Part shown: piece after piece, positions 7,135-14,412 of the stretch
Layout: each line of letters starts with the position of its first letter
Position numbering within the stretch: position 1 is the stretch's first letter
NCBI GenBank assembly: GCA_947591565.1
Contig: CANQDH010000003.1
Span: 1 to 23,742 of the forward strand
DNA from: an uncultured Bacilli bacterium
GTDB lineage: Bacteria > Bacillota_I > Bacilli_A > RF39 > UBA660
Direction: 5' to 3'
Length of the DNA: 23,742 bases
Position numbers and translations under genes: made by a program
The notes under the pieces: model-generated
Told to the model about the DNA's origin: nothing
Seen by the model: the letters and a program-made list of their open reading frames with translations, nothing else
Databases searched by the model: none

Positions 7135-8862
7135 TTAAATACGCCTTGGTCTCATACCATTTGGTCTTTGCATACCACCATTTCCTATATTTGTTGATGT
7201 ACTTTCTATGGTAAGCGTATCATACTCTTGACCATTAATTAAAATAGAATATGTTTCATTTTTAGCAAAACTTTCACAAGATAAAACTAATGATGCAATT
7301 GTTTTACTTCCCGTATATGAAAGAACCTCTTTTCCTTTAGAATCAGTGATTTTTACGATAGAGCCTGCTTCTATATCATTGTTAAAGAAAATAGATACAC
7401 TATACTGGTTAGAATTATTACTAATTCCCTGACTCATGCCACTAGAACCACCAGCCATGATAGTTCCTCTATTTACAACAAATTCGCCGTCATAATCTAA
7501 AGCACCATTTCCTGAATTAGTTGGTCCATCAACAACAATATAACCACCATTAATATAGCCTGAACCATTCACATCGATGCCATCACCTGTCGCATTTACA
7601 TATATGTTTCCGCCATTAATAGTCAAAATATTATCCGTATTCATATTGAAATTATTTTGTCCTCTTCTTCCGCCCATACTAGAATTATCGGCGCCTCCTG
7701 CAACATTGATTCCATCATCAAGAGATAATAATTTAATATCACCATTATTTATCGTCATTTTAGTGGCTTCTAAGCCCTCATAACTTTGCTTGATATCAAT
7801 ACTACCTCCATCAATAATTAATTCTGTATCAGCATGTATACCATCATCTGAAGATGAAATAATTATATTGCCATCCTGAATAAGAGCATAATTATTTGAG
7901 TGAATCGCATCATCTAAGGTATCAAAAACAAATGTTCCGCCCTCAATAACTAAATTATCGCCAGCCTTCATACCTTTAGCGCTCTCACTTGTCGTTGCCC
8001 CATAATTCATAGGTCCTCTTTCAAAATTACCTAGAGAATTATTACTATCACATCCGCCACCTGTCTTAATATTAAACTCGCCATTTTGAATAAGTAACTT
8101 ATTTTCAGCCTGGATTCCATCTAAAGTAGATTCAATATCAAATTGACCATTTTCAATTTTGATAAAACCTTTTTCAGTATCTGTATCATTACTTGATTTA
8201 ATAGCATCACCACCTGATGTTATATGAAAAGTGCCATTTAAAATATAAACAGAATCCTTTCCTCTAATACCATCATCATTACTTTCAATGTTATAATTAC
8301 CATTAATAATTTTAAGATCATCTTTTGATACAATACCATCTCCATAATGGGCTTTAATATCTAACCTGCCTTCGCCATCAAAAACTAAATCATCTTTACT
8401 ATAAATAGTTCCATTTACATCTTCAGCAAATGATTTATAAGTAGTACCATCTTCTAACGTATTAACAGATCCCTTTTCTAAATAAATCAAAGTATTATTG
8501 GCTTTTTCAATATAAATAGCTGGGCCGCTTTCATTAGTTATATGAACATTATTTAAAACAAGTTTTACATCATCGCTAGTATTTATCGTTATAAACCCAT
8601 CCTCAATAGTTCCAGATAGAAAGTAAGTACCACCTTCTGTTATTGTAAAACTCTTAGAAAGGTCAATTTCTCTATTTTCATAATTTGACCATATAATATC
8701 CTCATCACCATCATCTGTATTTATATTTATATCAACATCATCATGGGTACTTTCATGTTTATCTTGTACATCCTCTTTCTTTTTAGGATAAAACAATATT
8801 ATACATATGATAATAACAACAATTAAAATAATACCAATAAATAGTTTTCCTTTATTTTTCAT
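7135..8862 (-). CDS. Cthe_2159-type carbohydrate-binding beta-helix surface protein
   Basis: 575-aa protein with an N-terminal membrane anchor (about 6-24), a short acidic linker rich in Asp (about 38-56), and then a long array of roughly 20-residue repeats built around DDGI/GDGI/GDAI turns alternating with short strands such as LIIDGGSI. This is the pattern of the Cthe_2159 (DUF4353) right-handed beta-helix family, whose founding member binds cellulose- or pectin-like polysaccharides; Ca binding by the Asp turns is likely. The tail (about 550-575) is Gly/Met/Arg-rich and ends RPNGMRPRRI. AGGAG lies 6-7 nt before the ATG and overlaps the DUF4956 stop. It is the last gene of the set and is expected to be displayed outside the cell. 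The ligand is unknown. Confidence 0.88.
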   Translation of the reverse strand: MKNKGKLFIGIILIVVIIICIILFYPKKKEDVQDKHESTHDDVDININTDDGDEDIIWSNYENREIDLSKSFTITEGGTYFLSGTIEDGFITINTSDDVKLVLNNVHITNESGPAIYIEKANNTLIYLEKGSVNTLEDGTTYKSFAEDVNGTIYSKDDLVFDGEGRLDIKAHYGDGIVSKDDLKIINGNYNIESNDDGIRGKDSVYILNGTFHITSGGDAIKSSNDTDTEKGFIKIENGQFDIESTLDGIQAENKLLIQNGEFNIKTGGGCDSNNSLGNFERGPMNYGATTSESAKGMKAGDNLVIEGGTFVFDTLDDAIHSNNYALIQDGNIIISSSDDGIHADTELIIDGGSIDIKQSYEGLEATKMTINNGDIKLLSLDDGINVAGGADNSSMGGRRGQNNFNMNTDNILTINGGNIYVNATGDGIDVNGSGYINGGYIVVDGPTNSGNGALDYDGEFVVNRGTIMAGGSSGMSQGISNNSNQYSVSIFFNNDIEAGSIVKITDSKGKEVLSYTGSKTIASLVLSCESFAKNETYSILINGQEYDTLTIESTSTNIGNGGMQRPNGMRPRRI

Positions 8863-8871
8863 ATGCTTCTC

Positions 8872-9534
8872 CTATAAATCTGTTTCATCAAGTGATTGCG
8901 ATAAAATAATCTTTAAATTGCCATTTTTTACTCTTAAATCATCTATAAAAGCTTTTTCTAAGACATGCTCTTTTAAAACAACTCTATAACTTAAATCAAA
9001 TAAACTACCCATATTAGTTGTTTTTACTTTTTCAAGAGTTACTTTTTTAGTATATTTATCAAATTCCTCATTAAATATTGTATCATAATTTAAATTTTCA
9101 GGTACGGTTATCTTAAGAATTTTTTCACCATTTTCTTTAAAGAAAAAATCCGTTTTAGATAACACAAAAATAGTTAAACATCCTAAAAGGGTAATGACAA
9201 AGGCAAAAAGAATACTTCCCATACCACAAGCAAGACCTACTGTCATCGCAAAGAAAACACTTAATATTTCTTTAGATGTACCTGGTAAACTTCTAAATTT
9301 TACTAAACTAAAGGCACCTAAAATCGCAACAGATATTCCGACATTACCACTTGCCATTAAAATAATACTTTCAATTAAAAAGGGTAAAATGGTAACGGTT
9401 ATCAAAAATTCTTTATGATTTTTGGAAGTCCATTTGTGTGTTAAGGCAATTAAAAAGCCAAATAATAATGAGCAAAGAGAACTAATTAAAACTTCTAAAA
9501 TGGAAGCATTACTACTAAAAATACTATTAAGCAT
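8872..9534 (-). CDS. DUF4956 integral membrane protein
   Basis: 220-aa protein with about four hydrophobic helices in the first 125 residues and a soluble C-terminal domain of about 95 residues. The motif SLVKFRSLPGTSKEI followed by FFAMTVGLACGMG is the hallmark of DUF4956. The family is commonly found beside VTC-type polyphosphate polymerases and Cthe_2159/CotH proteins; its molecular role is not established, and a channel or membrane partner for polymer export is an inference. The longer open frame (to 9642) covers the end of the polymerase gene. The ATG at 9534 has GTGAT 4 nt upstream and overlaps the polymerase gene by 8 nt, implying translational coupling. Confidence 0.88.
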   Translation of the reverse strand: MLNSIFSSNASILEVLISSLCSLLFGFLIALTHKWTSKNHKEFLITVTILPFLIESIILMASGNVGISVAILGAFSLVKFRSLPGTSKEILSVFFAMTVGLACGMGSILFAFVITLLGCLTIFVLSKTDFFFKENGEKILKITVPENLNYDTIFNEEFDKYTKKVTLEKVKTTNMGSLFDLSYRVVLKEHVLEKAFIDDLRVKNGNLKIILSQSLDETDL

Positions 9535-10216
9535 ATATATCACTTCTTTCTTGTTTATAAATATTTCCATATTTTGAAAATGATGATGGATATATTTTAA
9601 GACTTGATAAATAATGGGTAAACCATAAAGGTAATGAACCAAGGGTTTTTACTTCCATAATGACTTCATCTTCCTTAAAGAAAAGGTGGTCATCATTACT
9701 GTTATTTAAAGATAAATGATTTCTTCTACTTCGTAAATTAAAATCAAAGGTAATGCGGACATCATCGTTTCTAACTTTATAACTAAGGCGGTCATAACTA
9801 ATAGATATTTTAGGTATTAAATGATAATGTTTAATCAAATAATCTATTTCTTTCATAATTTGATTGTTGTTATCAAAATCGCCACTTTCTAAATAATTAT
9901 GAAATTCTTTTAAAGTCATCTGAACTCTTCGCTTACCAACTATTTCTTTATATTTGTTTTTGATTTCAAAAAAGATGACGTCATCCATGTTAGGTTTTCC
10001 ATATGAACGGACGCGTAATTTATCTTTATATACTGGTTTATCAATCGAATTAATAATTAAATCATTATCTTTACTATCAAAATAAATATTATGGATATGG
10101 CTTTCATAATACTTATCTTTTTCTAAGTAAGGTTTAAGCAAACTGATAAGTTTTTGGTAGTTATCCTTACTAAGTAAATATTTTTGTTCCACTCTTTCAA
10201 AGATTTTATCATACAT
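9527..10216 (-). CDS. VTC-domain polyphosphate polymerase
   Basis: 229-aa single-domain protein of the VTC/triphosphate-tunnel family, which in yeast Vtc4 makes polyphosphate from ATP. Tunnel-type basic and metal-binding residues are in place: RVEQKYLL near the N-terminus, LRVRSYG (R68, R70), FFEIKNK (E84, K86), GKRR (95-97), R143 and R154, EVK (E188, K190) and FSKYG (K215). It looks catalytically competent. It has no membrane helix, so it probably works with the DUF4956 protein. Two longer starts exist (10255, 10222). I prefer ATG 10216 because GGTGAT lies 4 nt upstream and a TATAAT box at 10238-10243 would start the mRNA downstream of 10255. Confidence 0.88.
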   Translation of the reverse strand: MYDKIFERVEQKYLLSKDNYQKLISLLKPYLEKDKYYESHIHNIYFDSKDNDLIINSIDKPVYKDKLRVRSYGKPNMDDVIFFEIKNKYKEIVGKRRVQMTLKEFHNYLESGDFDNNNQIMKEIDYLIKHYHLIPKISISYDRLSYKVRNDDVRITFDFNLRSRRNHLSLNNSNDDHLFFKEDEVIMEVKTLGSLPLWFTHYLSSLKIYPSSFSKYGNIYKQERSDIYA

Positions 10217-10237
10217 TTTCATCACCACTTCACTTTC

Positions 10238-10270
10238 ATTATATTTATGGAACATTAAATAAAACTTAAA
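10238..10270 (-). promoter_or_regulatory. candidate response-regulator-dependent promoter before the polyphosphate polymerase
   Basis: On the minus strand a tandem hexamer TTTAAG-TTTTA-TTTAAT (10270 down to 10254, 11-bp period) is followed after 10 nt by TATAAT (10238-10243). No recognisable -35 box is present. The same arrangement occurs upstream of the response regulator gene. This is the layout of OmpR/PhoB-type operators, but in AT-rich DNA it could be chance. Confidence 0.4.
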
Positions 10271-10290
10271 AAAATCTTTAAAAGATTTTT
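10264..10290 (-). terminator. intrinsic terminator or attenuator between the kinase and polymerase genes
   Basis: On the minus strand AAAAATCTTT (10281-10290) and AAAGATTTTT (10270-10279) form a 10-bp stem followed by TTTTAA-type sequence. The stem contains the histidine kinase stop codon (10278-10280). It would at least partly insulate the regulator genes from the effector genes. Confidence 0.65.
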
Positions 10291-11510
10291 TCTTTAAAAA
10301 TAATTTTGAAAGTCGTATAACCTTGATTAGATGAGGCTGTAATGGTACCGTTATGACTAGTTACAATGTTTTTAGCAATAGCAAGGCCAAGTCCATATCT
10401 TCCATCTGTTCTATTTCGTGATTTATCAGCACGATAAAATCTCTCAAAAATTTTTTCTTCATCATCTTTCGAAATGGCTTCACCTTTATTTTTTATTTCT
10501 AAAATTATATTATTTTTTTCTTTGTTTAAACTTACAATGATTTTACCTTTTTTATAACTATGTTTAATAGCATTATCAAGTAAAATAGATATTAATTCTT
10601 TAATTTGTTCAGGACTTGCTTTCATATATATATTACTTTCGATATGCATTTCTAAGGTTATTTTTTGTTCAAACATTAAACTTTCTAAGGAGAGTGATTC
10701 AAGTTCAACTAATTTTGATATGTTTGTTTTCGTAAATGTTTCTTTAGTAGTATTTTCAGATCTTGTAAGTTCAAGTAATTTTTGAATTAATTTATGCATA
10801 TGATCCGATTCGTTTTTTATATTATTTAACCATTTTGTTTCCTCGGGATTATTTTCTAAAGCATCACTACTTGCCATAATAACCGCTAAAGGGGTCTTTA
10901 GTTCATGAGATGCATCGGCAATAAATTGTTTTTGTTTGTCAAAGGCTTTTTTTACTGGTTTAATTATCCATGATGTAATCATACTAGATATAAAGATAAT
11001 CAAGCATTCTAACATAAGGAAAAGAAAGAAGGATATGCTTAAATTGGATAACAATTCATGATTAACATCACTTATATCGGCAATAATTAAGAAGGTGCCG
11101 TCATGAAAAAGATAAGCTGTTTTGGTAAAATAGATATTACCTAAATACATACGTGATGTCTTATTTTTACCTATAATGTTTAAGGCTTTTGTTTCAATTT
11201 CTTGATTAGTAATGTTTTGATAACTATTATTGATAATGTCGATAATGTTGTTATTATTATCTAAAAGAATAGTATATATGGTTGTATCCATGAAAAGCAT
11301 AGATTCTACATCGTTTTTTTCATTAGGTTTAGGTAGACGATTATTTGGTTTCTTATTCAAATTAAAAGATTCAGCCTTGATAAGATTTTGTTTTATTCTT
11401 TCTTTAGCCGAAAAATAGTTTTGATAGTTAAAAATGGTTAAAATACTTATGACAAAAATAGTTAAAATACTTAAAATAACCCAAAATACTTTAGTTTTTA
11501 GTTTCTTCAT
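10278..11510 (-). CDS. sensor histidine kinase of a two-component system
   Basis: 410 aa. Two membrane helices (about 9-29 and 157-181) bracket an extracellular domain of about 125 residues rich in Asn and Lys, with no recognised sensor family. The cytoplasmic part follows almost at once, without a clear HAMP domain. It carries HisKA with FIADASHELKTPL (phospho-acceptor H202), an N box ILLDNAIKHS (N313), an unusual G1 region NKGEAI, the FERFYR block and G2 YGLGLAI. GAGG lies 6 nt before the ATG. The start overlaps the response-regulator gene by 20 nt, so the two proteins are a cognate pair. Its signal is unknown; the downstream genes suggest envelope or phosphate/polyphosphate control. Confidence 0.95.
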   Translation of the reverse strand: MKKLKTKVFWVILSILTIFVISILTIFNYQNYFSAKERIKQNLIKAESFNLNKKPNNRLPKPNEKNDVESMLFMDTTIYTILLDNNNNIIDIINNSYQNITNQEIETKALNIIGKNKTSRMYLGNIYFTKTAYLFHDGTFLIIADISDVNHELLSNLSISFFLFLMLECLIIFISSMITSWIIKPVKKAFDKQKQFIADASHELKTPLAVIMASSDALENNPEETKWLNNIKNESDHMHKLIQKLLELTRSENTTKETFTKTNISKLVELESLSLESLMFEQKITLEMHIESNIYMKASPEQIKELISILLDNAIKHSYKKGKIIVSLNKEKNNIILEIKNKGEAISKDDEEKIFERFYRADKSRNRTDGRYGLGLAIAKNIVTSHNGTITASSNQGYTTFKIIFKEKIF

Positions 11511-12189
11511 CTTGAACCTCTAATCTATATCCTAAGCCTCTTATAGCTTTAATCATAGTACTTGAGCCTATCGCTTTTAATTTTCTTCTAATAAACGAAA
11601 TATAGGCTTCGACATTGTTTGATTGTGCTTCATTATCGATTCCCCACACTTTATCAATGATTTGGTCTTTGGATACTATATTTTGTTTATTATTTATTAA
11701 ATATTCTAATAGTTGCAACTCCTTACAAATCATGTCAACTTCTTCATTTGTATGTGTGCATATTAATTTAGAATTAGCGATATCAAGTTTGATGTCATTA
11801 AAAGAAAGGCTCTTATCATTAACATGGTTGTATTCTTTTCTTAACTGAATGTTAATACGAGCAACTAACTCAGATAAATGAAAAGGTTTCGTCATATAAT
11901 CATCAGCGCCCTGTGTTAGTCCTTCTAGTTTATCATCAATTTCACTTTTAGCTGTTAACATAATAATTTTGGATGTAATATTTTCTTGTCTTAACTTCTT
12001 TAATATATCAAAGCCATTTATTTTAGGAAGCATGACATCTAAAATAATTAAATCATATATGCCCATTAAAGCATTATATAAACCATTTTCACCATCAGTT
12101 GCAATGTCGACAAGATATTTTTCTTTAAGAAGTCTATCTTTAATAACATTTGCAAGGGAATATTCATCTTCTACAATTAAAATACGCAT
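11491..12189 (-). CDS. OmpR/PhoB-family response regulator
   Basis: 232 aa. The N-terminal receiver domain has the acidic pocket (VEDE, 6-9), phospho-acceptor D51 (LIILDVMLP), LTAK (79-82) and K101 (MTKPF). The C-terminal winged helix ends VEAYISFIRRKLKAIG and IRGLGYRLE, typical of OmpR/PhoB DNA-binding domains that bind direct repeats. The chosen start is the ATG at 12187-12189, with AGGTGAT 4 nt upstream. The open frame to 12198 uses a GTG lying within that ribosome binding site. It heads the two-component/polyphosphate block and probably regulates its own promoter. Confidence 0.95.
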   Translation of the reverse strand: MRILIVEDEYSLANVIKDRLLKEKYLVDIATDGENGLYNALMGIYDLIILDVMLPKINGFDILKKLRQENITSKIIMLTAKSEIDDKLEGLTQGADDYMTKPFHLSELVARINIQLRKEYNHVNDKSLSFNDIKLDIANSKLICTHTNEEVDMICKELQLLEYLINNKQNIVSKDQIIDKVWGIDNEAQSNNVEAYISFIRRKLKAIGSSTMIKAIRGLGYRLEVQDEETKN

Positions 12190-12208
12190 CTTTATCACCT
12201 AATTATAT

Positions 12209-12240
12209 ATTATCATATCTTTCCTTAAATAAAGATTAAA
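12209..12240 (-). promoter_or_regulatory. candidate autoregulated promoter of the two-component genes
   Basis: On the minus strand TTTAAT-CTTTA-TTTAAG (12240 to 12224) is followed after 9 nt by GATAAT (12209-12214). A second -10-like TATAAT lies at 12202-12207. No good -35 box is seen. The hexamers match those upstream of the polyphosphate polymerase gene in sequence, period and distance. Confidence 0.4.
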
Positions 12241-12280
12241 TTTTTGCGTTTTTTATAATAAATGCAACAAAAATAATTGA

Positions 12281-12313
12281 TTACAAAAAAACACTGAAAA
12301 TTTTTTCAATGTT
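12281..12313 (-). terminator. terminator of tRNA cluster 2
   Basis: On the minus strand AACATTGAAAA (12303-12313) pairs with TTTTCAGTGTT (12290-12300), 11 bp with one G-U, followed by TTTTTT. Confidence 0.85.
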
Positions 12314-12326
12314 TTACTTTCTAAAA

Positions 12327-12402
12327 TGGTGTCCTGTAGCGAATTCGAATCGCTGACCCTTTGATTAAAAGTCAAATGCTCTACCTGCTGAGCTAACAGG
12401 AC
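12327..12402 (-). tRNA. tRNA-Lys (TTT)
   Basis: 76 nt with encoded CCA. Acceptor GTCCTGT/ACAGGAC; anticodon stem TTTGA/TCAAA with loop CTTTTAA gives TTT. Last gene of cluster 2. Confidence 0.96.
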
Positions 12403-12411
12403 AAATATAAA

Positions 12412-12486
12412 TGGCTGCCTCGGCTAGATTCGAACTAGCGCATACCACAGTCAAAGTGTGGTGCCTTACCACTTGGCTACGAGGCA
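12412..12486 (-). tRNA. tRNA-Gln (TTG)
   Basis: 75 nt with encoded CCA and discriminator G. Anticodon stem CCACA/TGTGG with loop CTTTGAC gives TTG. Confidence 0.96.
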
Positions 12487-12502
12487 ACATCCTAACATAA
12501 AG

Positions 12503-12586
12503 TGGTGGAGAGAGATGGGTTTGAACCATCGAACCCGAAGGAACAGATTTACAGTCTGCCGCGTTTGACCACTTCGCTACCTCTCC
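12503..12586 (-). tRNA. tRNA-Tyr (GTA)
   Basis: 84 nt with encoded CCA. Long variable arm as in bacterial tRNA-Tyr; anticodon loop CTGTAAA gives GTA. Confidence 0.96.
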
Positions 12587-12591
12587 AAGAA

Positions 12592-12667
12592 TGGTGCCGA
12601 AAATAGGAATTGAACCCACAACCTACTGATTACAAGTCAGTTGCTCTACCGATTGAGCTATTTCGGC
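12592..12667 (-). tRNA. tRNA-Thr (TGT)
   Basis: 76 nt with encoded CCA. Acceptor GCCGAAA/TTTCGGC; anticodon loop CTTGTAA gives TGT. Confidence 0.96.
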
Positions 12668-12670
12668 AAA

Positions 12671-12747
12671 TGGTGGGAGATATAGGACTCGAACCTATGA
12701 CCCCCTGCTTGTAAGGCAGATGCTCTAACCAACTGAGCTAATCTCCC
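12671..12747 (-). tRNA. tRNA-Val (TAC)
   Basis: 77 nt with encoded CCA. Acceptor GGGAGAT/ATCTCCC; anticodon loop CTTACAA gives TAC. First gene of cluster 2. Confidence 0.96.
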
Positions 12748-12764
12748 ATGTGTCGACGTAAATA

Positions 12765-12793
12765 AATATAACATTAAATATTAATTATGTCAA
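12765..12793 (-). promoter_or_regulatory. promoter of tRNA cluster 2
   Basis: Consensus TTGACA (12788-12793), 17 nt, TATATT (12765-12770) on the minus strand. The -35 box contains the TGA stop codon of the S1-domain gene, a very tight packing. Confidence 0.8.
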
Positions 12794-13155
12794 TAGTATT
12801 TATTAATTTTTTTGCTTTTTAGATAATCTTTTATCCAGTAATCTAACTGTTTTTTTAGCGTACTAAATCCATGGGGTGTTTCAACGATAAACTGTCTTGA
12901 AAATTTTCTATTACTCCTATATTCAATATTTTTAATACTTAATTTTAAATGGCAAGAATCATTATCAACCTCTAAAATAAGTACCCTTATTCTATCACCA
13001 ATTTTAACATAATCATTAATATCACTAACAAATTTGTCAGACATTTCTGAAATATGAATTAAACCTGAATAATAATCATCAAATTTAACAAAAGCCCCAT
13101 ATTCTGTAATACCAGAAACAGTTCCTGTAACAATTTTACCAACTTCATATTTCAT
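12790..13155 (-). CDS. S1-domain RNA-binding protein (GSP13/YugI/CvfD-like)
   Basis: 121 aa. It has an N-terminal S1 RNA-binding domain (about 3-75) starting VGKIVTGTVSGITEYGAFV and containing GLIHISEMS and the DRIRVLILEVD strand. A basic tail with HGFSTLKKQLDYWIKDYL follows, as in the GSP13/YugI/CvfD proteins that associate with ribosomes. The ATG at 13153-13155 has GGGTGAT 4 nt upstream; the longer TTG start lies upstream of it and is rejected. It is divergently transcribed from the NifU-domain gene. It stops with TGA, which shows TGA is not read as Trp here. Confidence 0.9.
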   Translation of the reverse strand: MKYEVGKIVTGTVSGITEYGAFVKFDDYYSGLIHISEMSDKFVSDINDYVKIGDRIRVLILEVDNDSCHLKLSIKNIEYRSNRKFSRQFIVETPHGFSTLKKQLDYWIKDYLKSKKINKYY

Positions 13156-13174
13156 ATAAATCACCCACAAATAG

Positions 13175-13203
13175 ATTATATCATATTATTTTGATATTGT
13201 CTT
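13175..13203 (-). promoter_or_regulatory. promoter of the S1-domain gene
   Basis: AAGACA (13198-13203), 17 nt, TGATATAAT with consensus TATAAT at 13175-13180 and an extended TGn. Its -35 overlaps that of the opposite promoter. Confidence 0.55.
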
Positions 13204-13230
13204 TACTAATAACGTTTTTTTTTATATAAT
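13202..13230 (+). promoter_or_regulatory. promoter of the NifU-domain gene
   Basis: TTTACT (13202-13207), 17 nt, TATAAT (13225-13230). The predicted start near 13237 lies after the first in-frame ATG (13235) and so supports ATG 13247. Confidence 0.55.
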
Positions 13231-13246
13231 GTAAATGGTGATATTT

Positions 13247-13474
13247 ATGGATGACAAAGAAATAATAATAGATACGATTAATAAAATACGTCCCTTTTTA
13301 ATAAGTGATGGAGGCAATATTGAATTTGTTAAATATGAAAATGATATTGTTTATGTTAGATTAATGGGGGCATGTAGTAATTGTGAATTTTTAGATATGA
13401 CCTTAAAGGATAGTGTTGAAGAAGCCATTAAAGAAATGGTCCCATCTGTCAAAGAAGTTGTTAATATTCCTTAA
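13247..13474 (+). CDS. NifU C-terminal domain (Nfu-type) iron-sulfur carrier
   Basis: 75-aa single-domain protein. The IRPFLISDGGNIEFV block and the CxxC pair in MGACSNCEF (C43, C46) are diagnostic of the NifU C-terminal/Nfu family. This family holds a [4Fe-4S] cluster between two subunits and passes it to target proteins. The start is ATG 13247 with GGTGAT 4 nt upstream. One of the few plus-strand genes; its last 14 nt overlap the end of the opposite-strand gene, with no terminator between them. Confidence 0.93.
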   Translation: MDDKEIIIDTINKIRPFLISDGGNIEFVKYENDIVYVRLMGACSNCEFLDMTLKDSVEEAIKEMVPSVKEVVNIP

Positions 13475-14369
13475 ACCATTCAATATTTGGAAGTTTTATA
13501 TATGTATTTACTAATGCATATATTTTTTTTACCATTTGTTCATAATTTTTATTATTTTCACTAAAAAGAAGAAAATCATCTTTAACTATACCATCTATAA
13601 CTTTTTCATATACATCAAAATAGAAACTCGGAAAAAGCGTTCTAATAGTAAACAAAATTTTATCTTCTTTTTTCTTTAAAAAAATATCTAATAAATAATG
13701 AACCATATCGATATCAACATCAATAGTTAAATTTCTTTGTTTTAAATATTCTGATACATCTCTTGCTTTATAATCAATAATAAAATTTAAAGGATCATAA
13801 AAATCAGATAAAGTCGTTGTCAATTTAATCCTTTTATGTGATACACAAAGAGGTGCATCTTTAAAGGAACTATACATATTTAATAGCTGAATAGCATTTT
13901 CTGTAAGTCCTTCATAATAACCAAAAATAGATGTTAACTGAGGATATTTAACACCAATTTGACTAAGTTGATATTCTAAATAATCGAGTTTATTAGTCCA
14001 CATTTCTTGCCAGTTAGTTCTATTTAAAGTGGGATAATTCCAAGTATATGTTGTTTTTTCACCAAAGGATATAATATCATTTATAGTAATAGGAACACTT
14101 ATAGTAACATATTTACGAAGCAGTACATATTTTTTGTTATTTATATTGGTAATTAAATTTTGGTTTTTATTAGGAATAATCTGATGACAAGGAACACCTA
14201 AAAGGTGCAAACTATTTATAAGTTCATATAATTCACTTATTTCTTCTTCTTTTCTATCAATTAAGGATAAACTATATTCTGCACTATTTTTATAAAATTT
14301 ATATTGTCCTTGTATGTTTTTTATATTATCTGCATCAATATCGTAATAATATTTTATCGCATTCTTCAT
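13461..14369 (-). CDS. CotS/YutH-like protein of the aminoglycoside-phosphotransferase (kinase-like) fold, probably inactive
   Basis: About 302 aa. Order and motifs suggest a small kinase-like fold: an N-lobe of strands with a long helix (about 35-60), a hinge near YVLLRKYV, and a C-lobe with PLCVSHKRI where active phosphotransferases have HGD, then DPLNFIIDYKARDVSEYL where they have the IDF/IDxD metal loop. The catalytic Asp of HGD is replaced, so phosphotransfer is unlikely. Spore-coat proteins CotS and YutH have this fold, and coat-like genes lie at 20.9-21.9 kb, but the identification is from pattern alone. ATG 14369 has GGGGAT 4 nt upstream. It ends convergently inside the NifU-domain gene by 14 nt. 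Confidence 0.55.
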   Translation of the reverse strand: MKNAIKYYYDIDADNIKNIQGQYKFYKNSAEYSLSLIDRKEEEISELYELINSLHLLGVPCHQIIPNKNQNLITNINNKKYVLLRKYVTISVPITINDIISFGEKTTYTWNYPTLNRTNWQEMWTNKLDYLEYQLSQIGVKYPQLTSIFGYYEGLTENAIQLLNMYSSFKDAPLCVSHKRIKLTTTLSDFYDPLNFIIDYKARDVSEYLKQRNLTIDVDIDMVHYLLDIFLKKKEDKILFTIRTLFPSFYFDVYEKVIDGIVKDDFLLFSENNKNYEQMVKKIYALVNTYIKLPNIEWFKEY

Positions 14370-14412
14370 ATATATCCCCATTTAATATTATGTTAAAAAG
14401 AAAAAAATATAA

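Noticed and set aside
7135..8862. Repeated pattern that could be taken for a tandem DNA repeat
   Set aside because: It is protein-level beta-helix periodicity with divergent DNA; no exact DNA repeat units were seen.
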